DNA from: Bacteroides congonensis
GTDB lineage: Bacteria > Bacteroidota > Bacteroidia > Bacteroidales > Bacteroidaceae
DNA length: 64,000 nt
Assembly: GCF_900130125.1 (NCBI RefSeq)
Contig: NZ_FQXY01000010.1
Location: 1-64,000, forward strand
Direction of reading: 5' to 3'
Made by a program: the position numbers and the translations under genes. Below are positions 1 to 8,032 of this stretch, piece after piece; the first letter of the stretch is position 1; each line of letters opens with the position of its first letter. The notes under the pieces are model-generated. The model had not been told where the DNA came from, made no database searches, and saw only the letters and a list, made by a program, of their open reading frames with translations.

Positions 1-959
1 GCATCGGTTTCTTCATGAGCCATCCGCTCCAGGTCATAATGATGTTTTTTAAGTAATTTCACCAGATAGGTAGGCGTGCCCGTTTCAAACCAATAACTGC
101 CGAACTCCTTGCGTTTGAAAGCATTAAGCAGGCTGAACGGATTGTACATACCTATAGAATTGTGTGTAAAATGGTAGCCGTCATAAGACTTTCTCAGTTC
201 CTCACAGAGTTCATCATACGTTATTCCTCGCGCTGCTGCAAATTCATGGAGTTCTGCTTCCAGATTTTCGTGGATTTCACGTTCACTGACACCACAAATT
301 TCGACATACTCATTCCACATTGAAATATCATCCAGATTGTTCAAGTCACTGAACACACTAATTTTGCCAAATTTTGTTACACCGGTAAGCAGGGCAAACT
401 TAATGCAACCGTCCTTCGTTTTGAGTGCTCCATAAAATGGCTTCAAGGTATTTCGGAATTGTTTTTGGAGCTCTTCATTACCAATGGCTTGCAGCATAGG
501 TTTGTCATACTCATCTACCAGAATAACTACACGTTGCCCCGTCTTTTCGCAAGCACGCTGAATGATACCGGCAAAGCGCAGAGAAAAGGATGTCTCGGAC
601 GGACGGGTACCATATTGGCTTTCCCAATATTCAAGGTTATCATTCAATATTTTATCCAGACTTTCCGGCGTATCATACTTCTCAATATTAAGATCCAGAT
701 GCAATATAGGATATTTTATCCAATCCTTTTCCAATTTCTCTACTGCCAGTCCTTCAAACAGTTCCTTTTTTCCTTGGAAGTAAGCCTCTAAGGTAGAGAT
801 GAGTAAACTCTTTCCGAAACGCCGCGGACGACTCAGGAAGTAATAGCTTCCGGTTTTTACCATTTGATACATCAATGCCGTTTTATCAATATAGAAATAA
901 CCGTCATTACGAATCTTTTCAAAATTCTGAATACCAATTGGATAAATTTTATTGCTCAT
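1..959 (-). CDS. AAA-ATPase-like / DUF1703 protein, 3' end outside window
   Basis: The start codon is at 957-959 and the reading frame stays open to base 1, so about 319 residues are visible and the C-terminus is missing. The N-terminus carries the 'YFYIDKT' and 'SRPRRFGKSLL' P-loop block (about residues 20-45) and a 'VVILVDEYDKP' Walker B-like block further on. These are the signatures of the AAA-ATPase_like family, which in Bacteroides usually ends in a DUF1703 PD-(D/E)XK nuclease-like domain; that domain would lie off the window. The family is present in many copies per genome and its cellular role is not settled. A -7 box (TATCTTTG) lies 36 nt upstream of the start. The large palindromic element at 1094-1785 sits immediately upstream and could influence its expression, but nothing here proves that. 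Confidence 0.85.
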   Translation of the reverse strand, partial: MSNKIYPIGIQNFEKIRNDGYFYIDKTALMYQMVKTGSYYFLSRPRRFGKSLLISTLEAYFQGKKELFEGLAVEKLEKDWIKYPILHLDLNIEKYDTPESLDKILNDNLEYWESQYGTRPSETSFSLRFAGIIQRACEKTGQRVVILVDEYDKPMLQAIGNEELQKQFRNTLKPFYGALKTKDGCIKFALLTGVTKFGKISVFSDLNNLDDISMWNEYVEICGVSEREIHENLEAELHEFAAARGITYDELCEELRKSYDGYHFTHNSIGMYNPFSLLNAFKRKEFGSYWFETGTPTYLVKLLKKHHYDLERMAHEETD

Positions 960-994
960 ATTCTATTCTTTTTATAACAAAGACACCTGTTATG

Positions 995-1002
995 CAAAGA
1001 TA
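995..1002 (-). promoter_or_regulatory. Bacteroides -7 box for the AAA-ATPase-like gene
   Basis: On the minus strand this reads TATCTTTG, a perfect TAnnTTTG box, 36 nt before the start codon at 959. No clear -33 TTTG is visible about 20 nt upstream. Confidence 0.55.
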
Positions 1003-1093
1003 GATATTTTTAAGAGAACTATTTCCCATAACAAGGTTAAAAGATTCTTTTCCGCAAAACGACACCAATTGCATGCCCACGCGTTTCTAGAAT

Positions 1094-1785
1094 AAAAAAA
1101 CAAAATCATTTCTCATATTCTCATAGGAAAGAATATTCATCTGATTACCAACCTCATATATTATGAGAATAAAATTATTTACATGTATTTCTCATGATTT
1201 TATCAAGAAAATACGCTTAAAATAATGCATTTCTCATCCTATTACCGGCATTTCTCATGCATCAAAAATAGTATTCTCATAGTCTGATCATCAAGGCTTA
1301 ATGAACTGTAGTAAAGCTACCGTTCATTTTCATTATAACTAGCTGACAGTCAAAGATTATGCTACTGTAATCAATAGATTTTCAATAAGACATCTCTATC
1401 GTTGTACTCTAGTAAACAGGCTCGTGCACTAGAGTGCACAGGTCTATCTACTCGAGTGCACCGGCCTGTTCACTGGAGTGGAATAATACGAATGAAGGCA
1501 GGAAAACACAATAATGTCTGTTATGAAAGACACGCCATCTGCCTACTCAACATACAAACTACGGCTATATTGACCCATACATATTAGTATCCTGAAACAA
1601 GGTCAAGCATAATATACAGCATGAGAAATGCGAAATAAAGTATGAGAAATACCTTCTTTGAAGGCACTTTACAGCTATAAACTATGAGAAATGCATGTAA
1701 ACATTTTAATTCTCATAGCCTATACATCTAATTATCAACCGAATACTATTCTCCATGAGAATATGAGAAATGATTTTGCTTTTTT
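1094..1785. repeat. Nested palindromic element: 165-nt inverted arms with TTTCTCAT motifs
   Basis: Arms 1094-1258 and 1621-1785 are inverted copies that align over 165 nt without a single gap. The outer 31 nt differ at one position only. The inner part is clearly diverged, yet the TTCTCAT/ATGAGAA heptamers stay at matching positions: the intervals between motifs are 37, 34 and 13 nt in both arms. About a dozen copies of the heptamer occur in the whole region. The axis of symmetry (1439.5) falls on the 22-bp-period array at 1406-1479, which is itself palindromic. No convincing gene is present in 960-2091. Function unknown; the pattern fits a protein-binding or structural site, or a decayed inverted duplication under motif-level selection. 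Confidence 0.75.
1406..1493. repeat. 22-bp tandem array of ACTNNAGT dyads (four units)
   Basis: The dyads ACTCTAGT, ACTAGAGT, ACTCGAGT and ACTGGAGT begin at 1406, 1428, 1450 and 1472, exactly 22 bp apart. The flanks of the middle copies extend the dyad (GTGC before, GCAC after the second). Linkers one and three are near inverse complements (11 of 14 positions), so the array as a whole is palindromic. A two-unit version with the same period is at 35161-35190. The period of about two helical turns would put the dyads on one face of DNA. Confidence 0.75.
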
Positions 1786-1885
1786 CGCATAGAGGGCGCG
1801 CGCTGAATTCGCTCAATAAATTCGATATCTTCTATATTTCTTATTTATAATTGCTAATATTCTTTCTTCTCTTTGTTTCTATTGC

Positions 1886-2023
1886 TATATTTGCTCCGTA
1901 TTATCTGACCACATTTTTAAAGCTCTAAAAAGAGCTTTCTTCTTGAGGAAGATTTCCCACATTTAATTAAGCATTCCCTACTAAGAGTACAGGATGGTTA
2001 AGATGATGAAACGAACATCCTGT
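1886..2023 (+). promoter_or_regulatory. Probable promoter and structured leader of the RluF-type gene
   Basis: TATATTTG at 1886-1893 matches the Bacteroides -7 box. Downstream, an 8-bp stem with a 4-nt loop (AAAGCTCT at 1919-1926, AGAGCTTT at 1931-1938) and a second 8-bp stem (ACAGGATG at 1989-1996, CATCCTGT at 2016-2023) lie in what would be a leader of nearly 200 nt before the ATG at 2092. The stems are seen directly; a regulatory role is inference. No known riboswitch class was recognised. Confidence 0.4.
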
Positions 2024-2091
2024 CGGCACATACACATAAGTGCAAATACAATGTTTGATGGACTATCGTAAATACATAAATAAAAATATAA

Positions 2092-3102
2092 ATGGAATAT
2101 AGACTGAACAGATACATCAGTGGATCAGGTTATTGCTCGCGAAGAGAGGCTGACCAGTTTATCAAAGACGGGCATGTAACCATCAATGGTAAACGTGCAA
2201 CTATCGGAATGCGCATATTGCCGGGTCAAAAAGTTGAAGTACGCGGAGAGCTTATAAAAAATGAGATTGAGCCCGTGTATATCGCATTTAACAAACCGGC
2301 AGGAGTCGTCAGCACAACAGATGTTTCTGACAGAAGCAATATTATCGAGTACATAAGTCACGAACAACGCATATTTCCTATCGGACGTCTGGATAAAGAC
2401 TCTCAGGGCTTAATCCTTCTTACGAACGATGGAGATATTGTCAACAAGATATTGCGCGTGGGCAACAATCATAAAAAGGAATATCTGGTAAGAGTAGACA
2501 GACCCATCACCAAAGAGTTTCTCACCAAGATGGCAGAGGGTGTTCCCATTCTGGACAGGGTAACCCGCCGTTGCGAAATCAAAGAAATCAATCCTTACAC
2601 CTTTCAGATTTCTTTGGTTCAAGGACTTAACCGTCAAATCCGCCGAATGTGCGAGTATTTTGACTATGAAGTGGTCAAGCTGGAACGCATCCAGATTATG
2701 AACATCAAATTAGGTAATCTGGGGCAAGGGAACTATAGGGATTTGGCTCCCGGAGAACTGGAAGAACTTTTTGACTTATTGAACAAGTCAAAAGATATAG
2801 TTCAAGCCAGGAAACCCGCCAATAGCAACAAGGCGATAAACAGAGCCTTGCAAGGGTATGACATAAAAACGAATTACCGCAAAGCCAATATTGTCTCCAA
2901 ACAAGCCCAAAAAGCAAAAGCTGACAAACCCTTGAGCACATCCACTGAGGGTATAGACAGAGAGCAAGTGAAGCTAGAGACGACGATAAAGAAGAAGAAA
3001 AAAGGAGGAAGCGGGCTTCGGGTTGGAAAGTCAAGAGTAGTAGAAAAGAAAACGCAGCCGCCCAAACAGAACTCACCGATCAGAAAAGGAAGAAAGGTTT
3101 GA
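2092..3102 (+). CDS. rluF: 23S rRNA pseudouridine synthase, RluF/RluB type
   Basis: Isomerises uridine to pseudouridine in 23S rRNA. An S4 RNA-binding domain occupies about residues 1-55 (pattern RLNRYIS..SRREAD..I..G.V.ING). The catalytic domain has the 'PIGRLDKDSQGL' motif with the nucleophilic aspartate at residue 101 and the 'GLNRQIRRMC' motif near 205. The hinge after the S4 domain and the short catalytic core resemble RluF of the RsuA family; RluB is the alternative. After about residue 235 a low-complexity Lys/Arg-rich tail of some 100 residues follows, common in Bacteroidales versions and probably disordered. The gene stands alone between a structured leader and a terminator hairpin. 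Confidence 0.88.
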   Translation: MEYRLNRYISGSGYCSRREADQFIKDGHVTINGKRATIGMRILPGQKVEVRGELIKNEIEPVYIAFNKPAGVVSTTDVSDRSNIIEYISHEQRIFPIGRLDKDSQGLILLTNDGDIVNKILRVGNNHKKEYLVRVDRPITKEFLTKMAEGVPILDRVTRRCEIKEINPYTFQISLVQGLNRQIRRMCEYFDYEVVKLERIQIMNIKLGNLGQGNYRDLAPGELEELFDLLNKSKDIVQARKPANSNKAINRALQGYDIKTNYRKANIVSKQAQKAKADKPLSTSTEGIDREQVKLETTIKKKKKGGSGLRVGKSRVVEKKTQPPKQNSPIRKGRKV

Positions 3103-3118
3103 TGCCGCATTGACATAC

Positions 3119-3168
3119 ATCCCCTCTTTGCCAGCACGGACGAATGGCAGATGAGGGGATTTTTTTTG
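3119..3168 (+). terminator. Rho-independent terminator after rluF
   Basis: An imperfect hairpin pairs 3119-3133 (ATCCCCTC...) with 3146-3160 (...GAGGGGAT) and is followed by eight T residues. Confidence 0.75.
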
Positions 3169-3252
3169 TTAAAACTATCGCAATCACGAAACAAAAGCAA
3201 CCGCAGTCTGTTACATAGGCAACTTAAACATAGTAACCTAAACATAAAAATT

Positions 3253-3765
3253 ATGGCTAGAGAAAGTGTAAAAATTCTACAAGGAAAACTAGATGTAGAA
3301 AGTTTGATCGCACAGTTGAACGCAGCATTAGCTGAAGAATGGTTGGCATACTATCAATATTGGGTAGGTGCATTAGTAGTGGAAGGTGCCATGCGTGCCG
3401 ATGTACAGGGTGAATTTGAGGAACATGCCGAAGAAGAGCGCAGACATGCGCAACTGCTCGCTGACCGTATCATCGAACTGGAAGGAGTTCCGGTGCTTGA
3501 CCCAAAACAATGGTTCGAGTTGGCAAGATGCAAATATGACGCTCCGCAAGGCTTCGATTCTGTCAGTTTGCTGAAAGATAACGTCGCTTCAGAACGCTGC
3601 GCAATCCTTCGTTATCAGGAAATTGCCGACTTTACCAACGGGAAAGATTTCACGACTTGTGACATCGCCAAACATATTCTTGCCGAAGAGGAAGAACATG
3701 AACAGGATTTACAAGATTACCTGACAGACATTGCCCGGATGAAGAAATCGTTCCTTGAAAAGTAA
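3253..3765 (+). CDS. Dps-like / bacterioferritin-related iron-binding protein
   Basis: A 170-residue four-helix ferritin-like protein, expected to oxidise and store iron and protect against oxidative stress. Candidate di-iron ligands are E28/E29, the EERRH block (E62, H65), E114 and the EEEEH block ending at H149. Cysteines at 93, 116 and 136 include one directly beside a ferroxidase ligand (SERC). Such cysteines are a hallmark of the DPS-like (DpsL) group known from Bacteroides fragilis and archaea. The ATG at 3253 is preferred over an in-frame start at 3151: it gives the family length, and the extra 34 residues overlap the upstream terminator and look non-homologous. Alternative call: bacterioferritin-like. 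Confidence 0.8.
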   Translation: MARESVKILQGKLDVESLIAQLNAALAEEWLAYYQYWVGALVVEGAMRADVQGEFEEHAEEERRHAQLLADRIIELEGVPVLDPKQWFELARCKYDAPQGFDSVSLLKDNVASERCAILRYQEIADFTNGKDFTTCDIAKHILAEEEEHEQDLQDYLTDIARMKKSFLEK

Positions 3766-3789
3766 ATTCTAATATAATAATGATTAGGT

Positions 3790-3828
3790 AAGAGAGGGTG
3801 TATCCTATAAGAGGATATTCCCTCTTTT
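3790..3828 (+). terminator. Terminator after the Dps-like gene
   Basis: Stem 3790-3806 pairs with 3812-3828 (AGAGGG... with ...CCCTCT, then TTTT), 25 nt past the stop codon. Confidence 0.7.
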
Positions 3829-3894
3829 ATCTATATAGTGCTATAAAAACAAAACTATTTTAGAGTAAATCAAGAAGAAATCTTTCTTTTTTCG

Positions 3895-3902
3895 TATTTT
3901 TG
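3895..3902 (+). promoter_or_regulatory. -7 box for metF-holB-ricT
   Basis: TATTTTTG matches TAnnTTTG and lies 52 nt before the metF start, right after a terminator. Confidence 0.6.
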
Positions 3903-3954
3903 TCCCAATATGCACGTTTAGTCCGACATAGATAACGAACATTAGCAAAAAAGA

Positions 3955-4908
3955 ATGAAAGTAATTGATTTAATACATAGCAACAAGAAAACTGCTTTTT
4001 CTTTCGAGATCCTTCCACCTCTGAAAGGAACGGGAATAGAAAAGTTATATCAGACAATTGATACGCTTCGGGAATTCGACCCGAAATATATCAATATCAC
4101 CACCCACCGCAGCGAATACGTTTATAAAGACCTCGGAGGCGGATTGTTTCAGAGAAACCGATTAAGAAGGCGTCCGGGAACGGTTGCCGTAGCCGCTGCC
4201 ATTCAGAATAAATACAATATCACGGTCGTTCCACATATTTTATGCAGCGGTTTCACACGCGAGGAAACGGAGTATGTGTTGCTCGACCTGCAATTTCTGA
4301 ATATCACGGAATTGCTGGTGTTGCGTGGCGACAAGGCGAAGCACGAATCAGTATTCACACCGGAAGGCGACGGATACCATCACGCTATCGAATTGCAGGA
4401 ACAAATCAATAATTTCAATAAAGGCATCTTTGTAGACGGTTCGGAAATGAAAGTCAGCAGTACTCCGTTCTCTTACGGGGTGGCCTGCTATCCGGAGAAG
4501 CACGAAGAAGCTCCGAATATCGAGACCGACCTTTACTGGTTGAAGAAAAAAGTGGAGAACGGGGCGGAATATGCCGTAACACAGTTGTTCTACGATAACA
4601 GGAAATATTTTGAATTTGTAGAGCAGGCGAAGGCGGCAGGTATCAATATACCGATCATTCCGGGAATCAAGCCGTTCAAAAAATTGTCCCAACTGAGCAT
4701 GATTCCAAAGACATTCAAGGTGGACTTGCCGGAAGACTTGGTGAAGGAAGCGTTGAAATGCAAGAACGACGCGGAAGCCGAGCAAGTAGGCATTGAATGG
4801 TGTGTAGCCCAGTGCAAGGAACTGATGGTTCACGGAGTGCCGAGTATTCATTTCTACTCTATCGGAGCAGTAGACAGTATCAAAGAAGTAGCCAAAATCA
4901 TTTATTGA
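3955..4908 (+). CDS. metF: 5,10-methylenetetrahydrofolate reductase
   Basis: A cytoplasmic flavoprotein that reduces 5,10-methylene-THF to 5-methyl-THF for methionine synthesis. At 317 residues it matches bacterial MetF. The N-terminal 'FSFEILPP' strand contains the catalytic Glu of the family, and the 'ITELLVLRGD' and 'QLFYDN' motifs (near residues 120 and 218) belong to the FAD/folate-binding TIM barrel. It has its own -7 box, and its stop codon is separated by a single base from holB, so the two are probably co-transcribed. Nothing about the gene is unusual. Confidence 0.95.
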   Translation: MKVIDLIHSNKKTAFSFEILPPLKGTGIEKLYQTIDTLREFDPKYINITTHRSEYVYKDLGGGLFQRNRLRRRPGTVAVAAAIQNKYNITVVPHILCSGFTREETEYVLLDLQFLNITELLVLRGDKAKHESVFTPEGDGYHHAIELQEQINNFNKGIFVDGSEMKVSSTPFSYGVACYPEKHEEAPNIETDLYWLKKKVENGAEYAVTQLFYDNRKYFEFVEQAKAAGINIPIIPGIKPFKKLSQLSMIPKTFKVDLPEDLVKEALKCKNDAEAEQVGIEWCVAQCKELMVHGVPSIHFYSIGAVDSIKEVAKIIY

Positions 4909-4909
4909 T

Positions 4910-6034
4910 ATGTTTTTCAGAGACGTAATCGGACAGGAAGAAATCAAGCAACGGCTTATTCAGGAAGTGAATGAGGGGCGTATTCCACATGCCCAGCTTA
5001 TCTGCGGCCCGGAAGGGGTCGGGAAAATGCCGCTGGCTATTGCTTATGCACGTTATATCAGTTGCACCAACCGGGGCGGGACTGATGCCTGCGGTGTGTG
5101 TCCGTCCTGCGTGAAATTCAATAAGCTGGTGCATCCGGACGTACATTTCGTATTCCCTATCGTGAAAAGCGCGAAGGGAAAGAAGGAAGTATGCGATGAT
5201 TATATTGCCGACTGGCGGCCGTTTGTCATCAATCATCCTTACTTTAACCTTAATCACTGGTTGGGTGAGATGGATGCCGAGAACTCACAGGCATTGATCT
5301 ATGCCAAGGAGAGTGATGAGATTCTGAAAAAACTGAGTCTGAAATCCAGTGAAGGGGGATTTAAGATTACGATTGTGTGGCTACCGGAAAAAATGCATCC
5401 GGTATGCGCCAATAAACTACTGAAATTGCTTGAAGAGCCACCGGAAAAGACGGTTTTCCTGTTGGTATCGGAAGCGCCGGATATGATTCTGCCTACTATC
5501 CTGAGCCGTACCCAACGCATGAATGTACGGAAAATCGACGAAACAAGCATCAACCGCGTATTGCAGACGAAATATAATATTTTGCCCGCCGACAGTGTTT
5601 CCATCGCCCACCTGGCAAACGGAAATTTCATCAAGGCGCTCGAGTCTATTCATCTGAATGAAGAGAACCAGTTGTTCTTTGAATTATTTGTCAGCCTGAT
5701 GCGGTTGTCTTATCAACGGAAGATCAGGGAGATGAAAATGTGGAGCGAACAAGTGGCGGGCATGGGGCGTGAACGCCAGAAGAATCTTCTGGAATATTGC
5801 CAGCGTATGATTCGGGAGAATTTCATCTTCAACCTGCATCAGCGCGACCTTACGTATATGACTATCAACGAACAGAATTTTGCAACCCGCTTTGCACCTT
5901 TTGTCAACGAACGGAATGTGATGGGCATCATGGACGAACTGAGCGAAGCGCAACTACATATAGAACAGAATGTAAATGCCAAAATGGTATTCTTCGACTT
6001 CTCGCTGAAGATGATTGTACTGTTGAAGCAATAA
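4910..6034 (+). CDS. holB: DNA polymerase III subunit delta prime
   Basis: Clamp-loader subunit of the replicative polymerase. It has an AAA+ N-terminal half with a P-loop-like segment (GPEGVGKM, residues 33-40) and a zinc-binding set of cysteines (C52, C61, C64, C67). The usual Ser/Thr after the P-loop Lys is Met here, which fits a delta prime that does not hydrolyse ATP. 'LSRTQRM' occupies the SRC position. Length 374. It lies between metF (1-bp gap) and ricT (14-bp gap), an arrangement in which holB and ricT (yaaT) are neighbours in many bacteria. Confidence 0.93.
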   Translation: MFFRDVIGQEEIKQRLIQEVNEGRIPHAQLICGPEGVGKMPLAIAYARYISCTNRGGTDACGVCPSCVKFNKLVHPDVHFVFPIVKSAKGKKEVCDDYIADWRPFVINHPYFNLNHWLGEMDAENSQALIYAKESDEILKKLSLKSSEGGFKITIVWLPEKMHPVCANKLLKLLEEPPEKTVFLLVSEAPDMILPTILSRTQRMNVRKIDETSINRVLQTKYNILPADSVSIAHLANGNFIKALESIHLNEENQLFFELFVSLMRLSYQRKIREMKMWSEQVAGMGRERQKNLLEYCQRMIRENFIFNLHQRDLTYMTINEQNFATRFAPFVNERNVMGIMDELSEAQLHIEQNVNAKMVFFDFSLKMIVLLKQ

Positions 6035-6048
6035 TAAATATATAAACT

Positions 6049-7557
6049 ATGGAATATAAACTTCATAATGGGAGCGGCGGCCTTTGCTGCAAAGGGTGCT
6101 CCCGACAAGATAAGAAACTGAACACCTACGATTGGCTGGCAGACATACCGGGCAACGCGGAAGAGAGTGACATGGTGGAGGTGCAGTTTAAGAATACCCG
6201 GAAGGGATATTACCGCAACAGCAATAAAATCAAACTGGAAAAGGGGGATATAGTTGCCGTTGAAGCTGCTCCGGGCCATGATATCGGTGTAGTAACGCTG
6301 ACAGGCAGACTGGTTCCGCTGCAAATGAAGAAAGCGAACTTCAAGGCGGATACGGAAGTCAAGCGTGTCTACCGGAAAGCCAAACCGGTGGATATGGAGA
6401 AATTCAACGAAGCCAAAGGTAAAGAACATGCTACGATGATTCGTGCGCGTCAGATTGCTTTGAATCTGAGCCTGAACATGAAAATCGGAGATGTGGAGTA
6501 TCAGGGAGACGGCAACAAGGCTATCTTCTATTATATCGCGGACGAACGTGTGGATTTCCGCCAACTGATTAAGGTATTGGCAGAGGCATTCCGTGTACGT
6601 ATCGAGATGAAGCAGATTGGCGCACGCCAGGAAGCGGGACGTATCGGCGGTATCGGCCCTTGCGGACGCGAGCTTTGCTGTGCCACATGGATGACGAGTT
6701 TCGTATCGGTATCTACCAGCGCAGCCCGTTATCAGGACATTTCACTGAATCCGCAGAAACTTGCCGGACAATGCGCGAAGCTGAAATGCTGCCTGAACTA
6801 TGAAGTGGACTGCTATGTGGAAGCTCAAAAACGCCTTCCTTCCAAGGAGATAGAATTGGAAACGAAGGATGGTACTTTCTATTTCTTCAAGGCGGATATT
6901 CTGAGCAATCAGATTTCTTATTCTACAGATAAGAGCTTCCCTGCTAATTTGGTTACGATTAGCGGTAAACGTGCTTTTGAGATTATCTCCATGAATAGAA
7001 AAGGGATGAAGCCGGACAGTCTGGTCGAAGAAGAGAAGAAGCCGGAACCGAAGAAGCCGGTAGACTTATTGGAACAGGAAAGCCTTACCCGCTTCGACCG
7101 CAACCGGAATAATAAGGATGGCGGAAACCGGAATAACAAGAAGAAGAAAAAAGGAAATAGCAACAATAACAACCGCCCGCAGCAACAGGCAGAGGGTGGA
7201 AACCGTCCGCAACAACCTCAACGGGAGAATGACAACCGTCCACAACCGTCAGAAAACGGAAACAGAGGGGAAAGGGAAAACCGACCGAGAAACAATAATA
7301 ATAACCGGAACAGGGGACAGAATCAAGGGCAGAACCAGGGACGGAATAACGACAACAGACGACCGGAACGCCCACAAGGACAAGAACGTCCGCAAAATCA
7401 GGAACGTCCGGAACGTCCGCAAGGTCAGGAGCGTCGTCCCAAACCGGAAAGACCGGAAAGATCCGAAAGACCGGAAAGAGAAAGACCTGAACGACCGGAA
7501 AGAAACCCAAATCAGGAGAAACCGCAGAATCATAATGAAAAGCCTTCTCAGGAATAG
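6049..7557 (+). CDS. ricT: PSP1-domain protein, RicT (YaaT) homologue
   Basis: About residues 1-300 form the PSP1/RicT domain, with the cysteine-rich blocks 'CCKGCSRQD' near the N-terminus, 'GPCGRELCC' near residue 205 and 'KLKCCLNYEVDC' near 245. In Bacillus, RicT with RicA and RicF carries Fe-S clusters and supports RNase Y and development; the Bacteroides role is not established. Residues from about 330 to 502 are a low-complexity, charged, Asn/Arg/Pro/Glu-rich tail with repeated RPERP and RPQGQE units, certainly disordered. The last 23 bases overlap gldH. Confidence 0.88.
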   Translation: MEYKLHNGSGGLCCKGCSRQDKKLNTYDWLADIPGNAEESDMVEVQFKNTRKGYYRNSNKIKLEKGDIVAVEAAPGHDIGVVTLTGRLVPLQMKKANFKADTEVKRVYRKAKPVDMEKFNEAKGKEHATMIRARQIALNLSLNMKIGDVEYQGDGNKAIFYYIADERVDFRQLIKVLAEAFRVRIEMKQIGARQEAGRIGGIGPCGRELCCATWMTSFVSVSTSAARYQDISLNPQKLAGQCAKLKCCLNYEVDCYVEAQKRLPSKEIELETKDGTFYFFKADILSNQISYSTDKSFPANLVTISGKRAFEIISMNRKGMKPDSLVEEEKKPEPKKPVDLLEQESLTRFDRNRNNKDGGNRNNKKKKKGNSNNNNRPQQQAEGGNRPQQPQRENDNRPQPSENGNRGERENRPRNNNNNRNRGQNQGQNQGRNNDNRRPERPQGQERPQNQERPERPQGQERRPKPERPERSERPERERPERPERNPNQEKPQNHNEKPSQE

Positions 7558-8023
7558 TTTATTTGGTCTGCTCACTGCCTGCATGGCAGTAGCCTGTAAC
7601 GACGAGAATACGATGTATCACTCTTACCAATCCCTTCCCGATGAAGGGTGGGGAAAGAGTGATACACTCTCTTTTCAGATTCCTGTCACGGATAGTATTC
7701 CCACGACTTTCCGGCTGTTTGCGGAAGTTCGCAACAGGACGGATTATCCGTATCATGACTTGCATTTATTTATCAGTCAGAATATGCCGGATTCTACAGT
7801 GTGGCATACGGATACTATCGCCATCACCCTGGCAGATTCTAGCGGCAGATGGACGGGAAAAGGATGGGGAAGCATTTATCAGTCGGAGACATTCGTTAAA
7901 TCCGTGCGAACTTTGCATCCGGGTAATTATACCATTAAGGTAATGCACGGGATGAAAGACAAGAGTCTGCAAGGAATGAATGACGTAGGAATACGGGTTG
8001 AAAAACAACACATAGATAATTAG
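7535..8023 (+). CDS. gldH: Gliding motility lipoprotein GldH
   Basis: A 162-residue lipoprotein: signal peptide and lipobox ending at the Cys of 'MAVACNDEN' (about residue 21), then the beta-rich GldH domain with 'LFAEVRNRTDYPYHDLHLFI' and 'WTGKGWGSIY'. GldH is needed for gliding in flavobacteria but is conserved in non-gliding Bacteroides, where it must do something else at the outer membrane. The ATG at 7535 lies inside the ricT tail and gives a proper signal peptide; a longer in-frame extension from 7118 is only the shifted reading of the ricT repeats. Its stop codon is nine bases from that of the convergent rodA. Confidence 0.88.
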   Translation: MKSLLRNSLFGLLTACMAVACNDENTMYHSYQSLPDEGWGKSDTLSFQIPVTDSIPTTFRLFAEVRNRTDYPYHDLHLFISQNMPDSTVWHTDTIAITLADSSGRWTGKGWGSIYQSETFVKSVRTLHPGNYTIKVMHGMKDKSLQGMNDVGIRVEKQHIDN

Positions 8024-8032
8024 AAGCTCTTT

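Noticed and set aside
1406-1493. CRISPR-like array
   Set aside because: Repeat core is only 8 bp, spacers 14 bp, four units, and no cas genes are near.
1402-1587. 61-codon plus-strand frame over the 22-bp array
   Set aside because: It is created by the tandem repeat (22 is not a multiple of three, composition is odd), has no promoter, and no protein-like features.
1094-1785. Invertible promoter (inverton) between the 31-nt inverted repeats
   Set aside because: The inside holds only a weak minus-strand -7 match (1263-1270), no recombinase gene is near, and the homology runs far beyond the end repeats. Reads mapping in both orientations would be needed to revive it.
3151-3252. Longer start for the Dps-like protein
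   Set aside because: The extra residues come from the terminator hairpin region and have no family match.
7118-7534. Long plus-strand frame leading into gldH (301 codons)
   Set aside because: It is a shifted reading of the ricT low-complexity tail; the signal peptide of GldH begins at 7535.
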